A stretch of 48,570 nt of DNA from Candidatus Magasanikiibacteriota bacterium (GTDB taxonomy: Bacteria > Patescibacteriota > Patescibacteriia > Magasanikbacterales > GWA2-37-8): NCBI GenBank assembly GCA_023246715.1, contig JAHFHZ010000001.1, positions 1 to 48,570 of the forward strand. The letters are read 5' to 3'. Positions 10,501 through 18,801 of the stretch are shown here, piece after piece (the first letter of the stretch is position 1; every line of letters starts with the position of its first letter). The notes beneath the pieces were generated by a model. The model ran no database searches. It was given only the letters and a program-made list of their open reading frames with translations, and was not told the DNA's origin. Made by a program: the position numbers and the translations under genes.

Positions 10501-10571
10501 TTTCACAACTCCTGAGCGTTAAAATTGATGCCGCCCAAACCATTGCCGAGTCCGCCCCAGTTGACAAATAG
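7506..10571 (+). CDS. smc: Chromosome segregation protein SMC
   Basis: Walker A GPNGSGKSNITDALRWVMGE, hinge region, signature LSGGERTLTSIAL, Walker B PSPFVVLDEVEAALDEAN; start MYLKRLEIQGFKSFA at 7506. Confidence 0.95.
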   Translation: MYLKRLEIQGFKSFAARTVLDFLPPASGVFSVTAVVGPNGSGKSNITDALRWVMGETSLKNIRGKKSEDVIFSGSAGRGALSAAEVTMTLDNGERALPEFDFPEVVITRRLYRSGESEYLINGQGARLLDIRLLLAQAQCAENSYSIVSQGMIDRLLTVSTAERKDFFDEAAGIKEFQIKRHQAELKLARASENMGQAENLLKEVAPRLKLLTKQVKKLEQRQELQEQLSDTQELYYATLYRQSASEGEQLIGELKLVEAEYREIFQTLTNVQQELSGLARAASREERFGQLQRQHQEAVNIKNDVERRLAIIAGQLHTEYRAAGRQDINWLTDKLAGLKTEIERLQAELGALLPELRRLNGDSAQVRRESELLSAERQAAAAKLAGLQNALLQGESERQLWNLSGLSTVQAILKERQRFGKVYGLLAELGEVDERYRLALEVAAGSHLTSLVVEDETVARQAIEYLRSERLGVATFLPLNKIAARAGIPDRAPSEDGVVGLALQLVRFDQKFAQIFAFIFGSTIVMEDLRAAERLGVGRARMVTVAGDLLEKSGVIKGGFRQRRPLVGFSARLSDSGSAASEALREEAAELERFIKQCDEKIIGLNARLLAAQVAEEKAALKHQLLQDQLTALTVESKGLENEQAQLAMTPEQYGQQLQRATAEQTALRAELAGAEQVVVAQESELQQFNAEEERKKQKVFALQDELQTRQTAVNATLNRRNDFKIALTKVETHREDLVLEIQNELGLSAQSLVERRAAATKPPDTGELQQAIQKLKYQLSLIGGIDEEVATEYSTVKERHDFLVNQLADLTKARADLTVMIEQLDDLMKKKRGVAFKKIRKEFSRYFKILFEGGSADLEEIYGEEPAEEQPPAESALAPDLAEQPAATKGRGEKILTGIDIIANPPGKKIKYLNALSGGERTLTSIALISAILATNPSPFVVLDEVEAALDEANTERFVRIMRELARQSQFIVITHNRVTMHAVDALYGVVMKGDGVSQLLSVKIDAAQTIAESAPVDK

Positions 10572-10590
10572 CCCTATTATGAGGTATAAC
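10561..10590 (+). promoter_or_regulatory. Promoter for rpsP region
   Basis: TTGACA-18-TATAAC overlapping the smc stop codon. Confidence 0.5.
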
Positions 10591-10703
10591 AGCAGCGCTC
10601 TCTATCAATTGTAGGACACGACTACAATTCACCTCGTGGCGGTAATAGCCGCCAGAATTAGTTTTAATACTCAATTTTTCTAACACCTAAACAGTAATCA
10701 TGT

Positions 10704-11042
10704 ATGTTAACGATTCGTTTGCAGCGCGTGGGTAAGCTTAAGAAACCGACCTATCGCCTGATTGTTTCGGAAAAAACCAAAGACACCCAGGGAACCTATG
10801 TGGAACTGTTGGGTAGTTTTAACCCGCATGTTAAAGAAAACGCCTTTCAGCCCAAGGCTGAGCGGATTGCGTATTGGCTCAGCAAAGGGGCGACCACTTC
10901 AACTACCGTGAACGATTTGCTCACTAAAGCCGGTTTGATCAAAAAATCAGAAAAGCGCCGCTCGGTATTTTTGAGCAAGAAGCGAGCCGCCAAGCTGGCG
11001 GCGAAAAAACAGGCTGCTGTGGAAAAAGCTCCGGCCGCGTAA
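10704..11042 (+). CDS. rpsP: 30S ribosomal protein S16
   Basis: MLTIRLQRVGKLKKPTYRLIVSEKTKDTQGTYVELLGSFNP. Confidence 0.95.
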   Translation: MLTIRLQRVGKLKKPTYRLIVSEKTKDTQGTYVELLGSFNPHVKENAFQPKAERIAYWLSKGATTSTTVNDLLTKAGLIKKSEKRRSVFLSKKRAAKLAAKKQAAVEKAPAA

Positions 11043-11154
11043 GATTGACCCGACGATTGTTTTTGTTGTATACTAAATACGCAGTGCTGGTGACACTCGG
11101 TGCCACTTTGTCGACAGACTGTTAGTTCAGACAATTTAGGTTACGAATAATGAT

Positions 11155-11490
11155 ATGGAAGCAGATCAAATGTTTGTTGAAACAGTCGTGAAAGCGATTG
11201 TGAACAATCCAGACGGAGTCAAAACCGTGCGCACGATTGACGAGCGCGGGGTACTGATCACCCTGGATGTTGATCCCTCCGACATGGGTTACGTCATTGG
11301 CCGCCAAGGCCAGACGGCCCGCTCAATCCGGACGCTCCTTAAGATCGTCGGCGCCAAACACAACGCCCGCGTGAATCTTAAGATCAACGAACCGGTTGGC
11401 GGACGGGGCCCCGGCCACCGCTCAATGCCAATGGATCAAATGGACAATCAAACGGTTGATACGAGTGCCGTTGATAACCTCGGTATCTAA
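11155..11490 (+). CDS. khpA: KH-domain RNA-binding protein (KhpA/YlqC family)
   Basis: MGYVIGRQGQTARSIRTLLKIVGAKHNARVNLKI, located between rpsP and trmD. Confidence 0.85.
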   Translation: MEADQMFVETVVKAIVNNPDGVKTVRTIDERGVLITLDVDPSDMGYVIGRQGQTARSIRTLLKIVGAKHNARVNLKINEPVGGRGPGHRSMPMDQMDNQTVDTSAVDNLGI

Positions 11491-11560
11491 TCCGAGCGGA
11501 ATAGTCAGTAGACTTTTGAAGCCATCCTGGTGTACAATCGGGGTGGTTTTATTTTTACCT

Positions 11561-12325
11561 ATGCAATTCGACATCCTGACTATTTTTCCCGATTTGATCC
11601 ACCATTACGCGGCCGACAGTATTTTGGGTAAAGCCCAGCGCGCGGGAGCGGTTAAAATTGTTGCCCATAATTTTCGCGATTACGCGCCAGATAAGCACCA
11701 TCGGGTAGATGACCGCCCCTACGGCGGGGGGCCGGGGATGATTTTGCAGGTTCAGCCGATTTTTGAATGCTTAAAAAGCATCAAAGCTTTATCACCAAAA
11801 GCTCTCAAAAATGTCCTGCCCGTGAAAACGGGCATCCAGAAACGGACGCTGAATTCTCGCTTGCGGGGGAATGACAAGACCAAAATTATTATTTTGGATC
11901 CCGCCGGGAAAAAGTTTGATCAACGGTTGGCCGAAAAATACAGCAAACTGGATCGTTTGGTGTTGATCGCCGGGCGCTATGAAGGTTTTGATGAACGGGT
12001 TTATAAATTGGCCGATGAACGAGTGTCGGTAGGGGAGTATGTGTTGGCGGGTGGGGAGTTACCCGCGCTCACGATTGTCGAGGCCGTGGCGCGTTTGATT
12101 CCAGGGGTGCTTGGCAACACGGCGTCGTTGAAAGAAGAAACGTTCAGCAAGATTAAAGTTAATAAAAAAAAGTCATTAGGCATTAGTCATTTGGATTTAG
12201 ACATTTCCAAAGAGTATCCGCAGTATACCCGCCCCGAAGATTTTATGGGTTGGAAAGTGCCCTCGGTTTTGATGAGCGGGGATCATAAAAAAATTCTGGA
12301 GTGGCGGAAGAAAAAGCAAAAATAA
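11561..12325 (+). CDS. trmD: tRNA (guanine-N1)-methyltransferase with an in-frame palindromic-repeat insertion
   Basis: MQFDILTIFPDLI, HHRVDDRPYGGGPGM, LIAGRYEGFDERV, SVGEYVLAGGELPALTIVEAVARLIPGVLG; ATG at 11561. Confidence 0.93.
   Translation: MQFDILTIFPDLIHHYAADSILGKAQRAGAVKIVAHNFRDYAPDKHHRVDDRPYGGGPGMILQVQPIFECLKSIKALSPKALKNVLPVKTGIQKRTLNSRLRGNDKTKIIILDPAGKKFDQRLAEKYSKLDRLVLIAGRYEGFDERVYKLADERVSVGEYVLAGGELPALTIVEAVARLIPGVLGNTASLKEETFSKIKVNKKKSLGISHLDLDISKEYPQYTRPEDFMGWKVPSVLMSGDHKKILEWRKKKQK
11812..11876 (+). repeat. Palindromic repeat copy 1, inside trmD
   Basis: tgtcctGCCCGtgaaaaCGGGCatccagaaacggacgctgaattctcgcttgcgggggaatgaca; near-identical to 13463-13528. Confidence 0.85.
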
Positions 12326-12366
12326 TTGCTAATTACACTTGAGTTTTAGCTTTGTATCAAGACTAT

Positions 12367-12963
12367 ATGTCAGATTTAAAATCAATTGCCAATTTCTTAT
12401 TTGAAGTTGGAATTTTATCTAAAACTCCGCGCAGCGGGTTTCATTTTTTGGGCAGCGGTAGCCAAAGCGTGGCTGAACATAGTTTTCGCACCGCGTTTGT
12501 CGGTTACACGTTGGCCATGATGGATGGGCAGGTGGACTCAGGCAAGGTGATTAAAATGTGCTTGGTGCATGATTTGGCCGAAGGCCGCGTGTCGGATTTG
12601 AATTACGTGCATCAAAAATATACGAAACGGTTTGAAGAAAAAGCGATCGGCGAGCTCGCCGCCACCTTGCCATTTGGCGAAGATTTAAAGCAGTCGTTTC
12701 TTGAACACGAAGAACGCCTGACTAAAGAAGCACTCTACGTGAAAGATGCCGACAATATTGAATGGATTTTATCGTTGAAAGAACAAGTTGATATTGGTAA
12801 TACGCGCGCGAAAGAATGGATCGATTTGGCGGTGCCACGATTGAAAACCGAACAGGGCCGCGAGCTGGTTAAACAGATACTCGAAACCGATTCGAACGAG
12901 TGGTGGTTTGGCGATGGGAAGGACGAGTGGTGGGTGAATCGCACCGGGCCCGTGAGCGCCTAG
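12367..12963 (+). CDS. HD-domain phosphohydrolase (YfbR/HDDC2-like)
   Basis: AEHSFRTAFVGYTLA..., KMCLVHDLAEGRVSDL, KDADNIEW. Confidence 0.85.
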   Translation: MSDLKSIANFLFEVGILSKTPRSGFHFLGSGSQSVAEHSFRTAFVGYTLAMMDGQVDSGKVIKMCLVHDLAEGRVSDLNYVHQKYTKRFEEKAIGELAATLPFGEDLKQSFLEHEERLTKEALYVKDADNIEWILSLKEQVDIGNTRAKEWIDLAVPRLKTEQGRELVKQILETDSNEWWFGDGKDEWWVNRTGPVSA

Positions 12964-12983
12964 TTTATCCACACTTGTACCCC

Positions 12984-13013
12984 TTGACAGGGCTTGGCGA
13001 ATTAACCTATACT
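12984..13013 (+). promoter_or_regulatory. rRNA promoter
   Basis: TTGACA 12984-12989, 18-bp spacer, TATACT 13008-13013. Confidence 0.75.
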
Positions 13014-13128
13014 GGTGAAGCAAATTTAACCACTACAACCGCCGTCCAAGCAACTTACAATTGACGCCCCTTCTAAGTCGCATCGAGAGCTGTCCGTGAA
13101 CCCGCGGACTATTCTGTAGAGTGATACT

Positions 13129-13175
13129 GGAAAGAAAAAAGAGCTACCAACGTTTGGTGTCTCTTTTTTCTTTCC
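13129..13175 (+). other. Long hairpin in 16S leader
   Basis: GGAAAGAAAAAAGAG (13129-13143) / CTCTTTTTTCTTTCC (13161-13175), inner ACCAA/TTGGT. Confidence 0.8.
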
Positions 13176-13462
13176 CTACCAGGGAAAGAAAGATCATTGA
13201 CAACATTAAAGGTGATAAAAACCACAAACAGTCAACTGTCGTGAGATAGTTGAACGGTCTATCCTTTAAAATAAGATTTTATGTCGGGCCATTGCCCGGC
13301 ATGGAACCCCTTATAAATCCAAATCACAACAACACAACCCTTTCCTCCGGGAAAGGTATCAAACTTTTATTGAGAGTTTGATCCTAGCTCAGGATGAATG
13401 CTGGCGGCGTGTTTAAGGCATGCAAGTCGAGCGACGTGCTTTCTAGCACTAAGGTTTTAATT

Positions 13463-13528
13463 TGTCATGCCCGTGAAAACGGGCATCCACAAAACGGACA
13501 CTGGATTCCCGCCTACGCGGGAATGACA
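13463..13528 (+). repeat. Palindromic repeat copy 2, inside 16S V1 (helix 6)
   Basis: tgtcatGCCCGtgaaaaCGGGCatccacaaaacggacactggATTCCCGCctacGCGGGAATgaca; flanked by TCTAGCACT/AGTGCTAGA helix. Confidence 0.85.
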
Positions 13529-14202
13529 CGATTGAAGCTTGAGTGCTAGAGAGTTACGAGCGGCAAACGGGTGAGTAACACATTGGTAACCTACCTTGAA
13601 GTCAGGGATAGCCCGCCGAAAGGCGGATTAATACCTGATAGCCATGCGGGGGCATAAGCCATTCGCATGTAAAGATTTATTGCTTCAAGAGGGGCCTATG
13701 GCCTATCAGCTAGTTGGCGGGGTAATGGCCCACCAAGGCTACGACGGGTAGCAGGCGTGAGAGCGCGACCTGCCTCACTGGGACTGAGATACTGCCCAGA
13801 CATCTACGGATGGCTGCAGTCGAGAATATTCCTCAATGGCCGAAAGGCTGAAGGAGCGACGCCGCGTGTAGGATGAAGGTCTTCGGATTGTAAACTACTT
13901 TTATATGGGACGAATTCGTGACGGTACCATAGGAATAAGAGGTTGCTAACTCTGTGCCAGCAGCAGCGGTAATACAGAGACCTCAAGCATTATCCGGATT
14001 TATTGGGCGTAAAGCGTCCGCAGGTTCCGCACTTAGTCCGGCGTTAAAACCCAGAGCTCAACTCTGGGACAGCGCTGGATACTGGTGCGGTAGAGGGCGG
14101 GAAAGGCGAACGGAATTGCCGGTGTAGTCGTAATAAGCGCTGATATCGGCAAGAACACCAAATGCGAAGGCAGTTCGCTGGAACGCACCTGACACTCAGG
14201 GA

Positions 14203-14250
<48 letters not shown>

Positions 14251-14325
14251 CTAAACGATGTGCACTAGGTATTGGCAGTATCGACCCTGCCAGTGCCGTT
14301 TAAAAAAGCTAACGCGTTAAGTGCA

Positions 14326-14367
<42 letters not shown>

Positions 14368-14368
14368 A

Positions 14369-14413
<45 letters not shown>

Positions 14414-14611
14414 GTAAGCGTGGAACCTTACCTGGGTTTGACATGTAGCTGCAAGCCACCAGAAATGGAGGCCGCCTTCGAGGGTGCTACACAGGTGCTG
14501 CATGGTTGCCGTCAGCTCGTGCCGTGAGGTGTACCATTAAGTTGGGAAACGAGCGCAACCCACGCCGTGTGTTAAATGAACACACGGGACCGCCCGGCCC
14601 AAAGCGCAGTA

Positions 14612-14726
14612 TGCGCAATGATCAATTACCAATTTTCAATTTTCATTAAATTTTCAATGTTTCAATCCACAATTGTGTAGTTGATCATTGATTGGAAATT
14701 GTAAATTGGTAATTGAAAATTGAGCG
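14612..14726 (+). repeat. AT-rich palindromic insertion near 16S helix 39
   Basis: CAATTACCAATTT (14623-14635) / AAATTGGTAATTG (14703-14715) inside CCCGGCCC.../...GGGCCGGG; absent from canonical 16S. Confidence 0.8.
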
Positions 14727-15235
14727 CGATAGCGCGTTTCGGGCCGGGAGGAAGGAGTGGACGACGTCAAATCAGCATGGCTCTTACATCCAGGGCTACA
14801 CACATGCTACAATGGCCGGTACAATGGGTCGCGAAGCCGCGAGGCGGAGCCAATCCCATCAAAACCGGTCTCAGTTCAGATTGCAGGCTGCAACTCGCCT
14901 GCATGAAGCCGGAATCGCTAGTAAACGCATATCAGCCACGGTGCGTTGAATACGTTCTCGGGTCTTGTACTCACCGCCCGTCACACCACGGGAGTTGGCA
15001 ATGCGCAAAGTCCCTTCGGGATTAACGCAGGGTCAATGACTAGGGTGAAGTCGTAACAAGGCATGGGTAGCGGAAGCTGCTCATGGATCACCTCCTTTCT
15101 GGAGAAACTCTGTCGGAAGACAGTGAATCTTCGTCGATAGGATTCTGGCAACAGAATTTCTAATGGAGGATAGATTGGCAGACGCATTAGGATTATGCGA
15201 AGCTAGGTTTTTATCACCTTTAGTGAAGTCAATAC

Positions 15236-15268
15236 AAAACACCCCTTGATCGGGGTGTTTTGTTTTTG
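15236..15268 (+). terminator. Terminator of the stand-alone 16S unit
   Basis: CAAAACACCCC-ttgat-CGGGGTGTTTTG-TTTTTG. Confidence 0.85.
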
Positions 15269-15282
15269 AGTATTTTTATTTG

Positions 15283-16980
15283 TTAGTTTAAGGCGCGATC
15301 TGTCGGCGGGGCGCTCGGGTTGTCACGGCGGGCAGGAGTTCTGCTTGAAGCCGAGGATGGCGGAATGGTTTCGTCGGAGGGTTGGTCACCGCGTTCAAAA
15401 TTTCGAGTGAGCGCGGCCAGAATATCGGGGTCAACTCTACCCTTTTCACTTACATCGGCCACTCTGATTCCATCTGGTCGATCGGAACGGCGGGCCCAGG
15501 GCAGGGCGGCGCTCGCAGCGGCGTTGGGATCGGTTTCCATGATTTGGCGTAAGCCTTCGTCGTGCTCGGGACTGGTGCTGAGTTGTGCTTTACCCAATTC
15601 TACTTCTCCGGGGCCGGTAACTTCTGATTTTATCTCAATGTTTGGGTCGAAAGCTAGGCTGATTTCTTGCAGGGTTAGATCGTCGCGATCTTGATCTAAT
15701 AATTGTACCATCCGTTTGGTGCGTTCCAGATTTTTATGCACCGGATTGTTTGCCCGAATTTCTTGTTGTAAGCGATTTATTTTACTAATCACTTCGATTT
15801 TTTCCTTTAATTTATTTTTATCGCCTGTAAGACTTTCTTTTTGGCTATTAAGCGTCCGCAGTTCTTCGTTTTCAGCGATCTCTTCTTCGGCCATGTCTTG
15901 CATCTCCGCGACATTTGCCTGCAACTGGGTTTCTATAGTGGTGTATGTTTTTTTTAATTCTTGACTGGCCTGATAAATTAATTCCGGATCTCCTTTTAAC
16001 TTGGCTTGGAGGAGCTTGGCATCCGCCAGCTTTTTTTCAGGATACAGGCCTTCAAGAAATTGTTTGATTTGCCGGTCCGTTTGGACCTCGGCAATTTTTT
16101 GTCTGCTTACATCGATGGTTACTTGCAGCCCGTGGCGAATTTCCATGGCTTCGCTTAGCGCGTCAATATTTTTAGTGCTGGGTGCGCGGTTGGTATCGTC
16201 ATGCTTAAACTGATGCCAGGCCAAAACTTCTTGATCGGTCGGCAAACGAGAGGGTCCCAGGCCGCTTAAATCGATATCTGCCTCGGCCTGCAGATCTGGC
16301 AGCGTTGCTTCGATAATTCTGAGTTTGAGTTCATCTTCTTTGATTTCTCCATTATAAGCAGTTTCTTTAATATCTTCTAAGGTTGCCAAGCGGTTGCCTG
16401 CTTTGTCGATCAATTTAGACCGGCGTTTGACATCGGACAACTCCGCGCCAAGGAGAATTTGTAATTGTTCATGCAGCTCAGCCGTTTGCCCCAAGAGTTT
16501 TTGTCGGGCTTCGACGGCGGTTTCTTCGGGCTGATTACCGACGAGTTCGGCTAGTCTCATGGCTTCTGTATAGGCATTTTTCAGGACCTGTTGTAATTCC
16601 CCACCGACCTGTTCGGAAACCAAAAATAACTGGCGCTTTTCAGTGATTGAAGCCAATTCGGCCAAATGGTTAGTATATTCTTTGCTGACCACTTCTAAAC
16701 TGGCCAGCCTGGTTTCGTACCCGGCGGGATATTCGCCGGTTTCGGCGTACGTTTGCTGGTCTTCTGCCAGGCGGCTATGGATGCGCGCCAAATCTTCGGT
16801 ATCGCCTTTAAGCAGAACGTTAAAAGAATTAAAGGCATCGTGCAGTTCTTTTCCTGTTAATTTTATTGATTCCGCTGATTGAGACCATTCATCGGACTTA
16901 ACCGTGTTTTCAGCGGCTTTGATGGGGTGGTAGCGCGTGTCAAATTTAAGACTGGTAGATTTTTCTGGGCTCTTTTCCAT
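15283..16980 (-). CDS. Large coiled-coil hypothetical protein
   Basis: 565-aa ORF rich in E/K/L/Q; ATG at 16980. Confidence 0.75.
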   Translation of the reverse strand: MEKSPEKSTSLKFDTRYHPIKAAENTVKSDEWSQSAESIKLTGKELHDAFNSFNVLLKGDTEDLARIHSRLAEDQQTYAETGEYPAGYETRLASLEVVSKEYTNHLAELASITEKRQLFLVSEQVGGELQQVLKNAYTEAMRLAELVGNQPEETAVEARQKLLGQTAELHEQLQILLGAELSDVKRRSKLIDKAGNRLATLEDIKETAYNGEIKEDELKLRIIEATLPDLQAEADIDLSGLGPSRLPTDQEVLAWHQFKHDDTNRAPSTKNIDALSEAMEIRHGLQVTIDVSRQKIAEVQTDRQIKQFLEGLYPEKKLADAKLLQAKLKGDPELIYQASQELKKTYTTIETQLQANVAEMQDMAEEEIAENEELRTLNSQKESLTGDKNKLKEKIEVISKINRLQQEIRANNPVHKNLERTKRMVQLLDQDRDDLTLQEISLAFDPNIEIKSEVTGPGEVELGKAQLSTSPEHDEGLRQIMETDPNAAASAALPWARRSDRPDGIRVADVSEKGRVDPDILAALTRNFERGDQPSDETIPPSSASSRTPARRDNPSAPPTDRALN

Positions 16981-17080
16981 AGAAGTTTGATTAAATTTAA
17001 AAAAATTTAACTCCTAATAATAGCATATTTTGGGTATTTTGTCAAGATAAAACCTTGTCTAAAGAAATTATACCATACAA

Positions 17081-17329
17081 TTAAAAAAAGCACCTCATTT
17101 TTGAGGGGCTTTTGGCAATAGTTTTGGGGTGGGGCGGCTGGCTTAGTGCCCCCCGGGAGGTTTCTGTGAATCTGTCTAGAAGTTGAGCAAGGCCGGGGCG
17201 GCGGATGGCGTTGGCCAGGTGCCAGATAAAGGTCTGGCGGTATGTGAACATACCCTGACTGGCGGCGGCTTCGTTCTCTTCTGTGCATGTGCCGTCTTTG
17301 TCGAGGAACAGTACTCTGAGTTTCGGCAT
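17081..17329 (-). CDS. Short ORF with HAD-like motif I (FLDKDGT); may be a truncated HAD
   Basis: MPKLRVLFLDKDGTCTEE; upstream CGGAGAATAGTATCATG. Confidence 0.4.
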   Translation of the reverse strand: MPKLRVLFLDKDGTCTEENEAAASQGMFTYRQTFIWHLANAIRRPGLAQLLDRFTETSRGALSQPPHPKTIAKSPSKMRCFF

Positions 17330-17432
17330 GATACTATTCTCCGTGTTGTTGGATGCAGCGTACCAATTTTATTAGTAAAGTCAATACGGAAGAGCTTTAA
17401 GCGTAACTTGCTTTTATCTGTTTGCCATGATA

Positions 17433-17530
17433 GGCTCGGGGCAGTTGCACAGTTCTTTCACAACTGCCCAACGATCGAGCCAATTTTGTGCGAAGATTTT
17501 TGAGAATTAGTGAAAGAACTGTTTTTATTT
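17433..17530 (+). promoter_or_regulatory. Structured 5' leader (hairpin plus competing loop-pairing helix with T-run)
   Basis: GGCTCG-GGGCAGTTG-cacagttctttca-CAACTGCCC-aacgat-CGAGCC; loop AGTTCTTTCAC pairs GTGAAAGAACT (17510-17520) then GTTTTTATTTT. Confidence 0.65.
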
Positions 17531-17590
17531 TCGCAGAATTGTTGGCCCGATTGTTTTTGGGTCTCTCATTTCCAACAAAAGGAGTTGCCA

Positions 17591-18745
17591 ATGCAGGACA
17601 CTCGGTTTCAGAAGGGTTCTAACACCGCCAAGGTTTGGTTCTTGTTTGTAGCCGGCTTTGTGTTCTACGCGGCCTTCATGGCCATGGTGGAGTACTGGAA
17701 GAACGTCGCTGGCCTCAAGCAGGCGACGATCTTCATCAACACTACACCCGGGGCCACGCTGTCGGCCGGGGCCATCGCCGCGGCCATCGTGCTTCGCTAC
17801 CGTCGCCGTCACCGGCGCGAGATCAGCCAGATCAGCGCGATCATGCCCCCGCGGTTGATCCTCGAGAGCGGAATGCACACCTCGCTCATCGTCGGCTCCT
17901 CGAACGCCGTCTACACCAACACCGGGTGGGCCGTGGCCGCTGGGTCGGGCCTCCTCAAGGGCCTGGCGCTGCAGTTTTCGGCCTTCGTGGACCACCTGTT
18001 GGTTCGCGCCAAGCTCAAGCGCGAGCCAAACCCCAACAAGCACCAGCTCGACACCTGGGCGCTGCGCGTGGCGATCATCGGTATCGCCCTGATTGTCTGG
18101 GGCAAGCTGGATTTCAGCAGGGCGTCGAGCATCATCGGCATGCTCATCGTGCTCCTCTGCGCAGGCGTCTACGCGGGAGCCTACGCCCGCCGCCAGTACC
18201 TGGCGGGTACCTATCGCGTGCTCGTCAACCGGCTGATCGCCGAGCTCAAGCTGACCCCCGCCGAGGCCGAGGCCTTCTCGGCCATCGCCGAGAAGTGGTG
18301 GTTCGGCCTCGAGCAGATGGCCTGCCTGCTCTGCTCGGGCGGCATCTGCTCGAGCGTGGCCGTGCTCTACGCCTACGTTTTCGACCAGGGCGAGTACCTC
18401 TACTTCCACCCGGGGGTCTTCTTCTCCGGCGTGCCCTTCGGGATCATGAGCTACTTCGCCGTCTCGATCATGCTGGCGGACTACCGCCTGGCCGGCGAGG
18501 AAGAGCCCGCCTCGATGAAGGCGCGGATGGTGATGACGAAGGGCCAGGGGGTGGTGGCCTCGCTCGTCGGGCCGATCCCGACGATTTGGTACTTCGGCCT
18601 CAAGGGCCCGAGCGGCTGGGTGATCGCGGGATCGCTCGTTGTCTTGCTCGCCGTCATCATCCCCTTCGTGCCCGACTTCGCGGGCCGGATCGCGGCTCGC
18701 ATTCGCCGCGCGCGCGGCAACACGACTGCCTCGGCCTCCGCCTAG
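17591..18745 (+). CDS. Multi-pass membrane protein of unknown family, GC-rich
   Basis: SD AAAAGGAGTTGCCAATG; 384 aa from 17591 with many hydrophobic segments. Confidence 0.8.
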   Translation: MQDTRFQKGSNTAKVWFLFVAGFVFYAAFMAMVEYWKNVAGLKQATIFINTTPGATLSAGAIAAAIVLRYRRRHRREISQISAIMPPRLILESGMHTSLIVGSSNAVYTNTGWAVAAGSGLLKGLALQFSAFVDHLLVRAKLKREPNPNKHQLDTWALRVAIIGIALIVWGKLDFSRASSIIGMLIVLLCAGVYAGAYARRQYLAGTYRVLVNRLIAELKLTPAEAEAFSAIAEKWWFGLEQMACLLCSGGICSSVAVLYAYVFDQGEYLYFHPGVFFSGVPFGIMSYFAVSIMLADYRLAGEEEPASMKARMVMTKGQGVVASLVGPIPTIWYFGLKGPSGWVIAGSLVVLLAVIIPFVPDFAGRIAARIRRARGNTTASASA

Positions 18746-18763
18746 GCCACATTTTTCGCTCTC

Positions 18764-18801
18764 CGGACGCCTGCTGCAGCCTGCTCAGCCGCAGGCGTCC
18801 G
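18764..18801 (+). terminator. GC-rich hairpin after the 17591..18745 gene
   Basis: CGGACGCCTGC / GCAGGCGTCCG, 11-bp stem. Confidence 0.6.

Noticed and set aside
11396-11560. 5' extension of the trmD ORF upstream of 11561
   Set aside because: Overlaps khpA in another frame; canonical TrmD start MQFDILTIFPDL lies at 11561.
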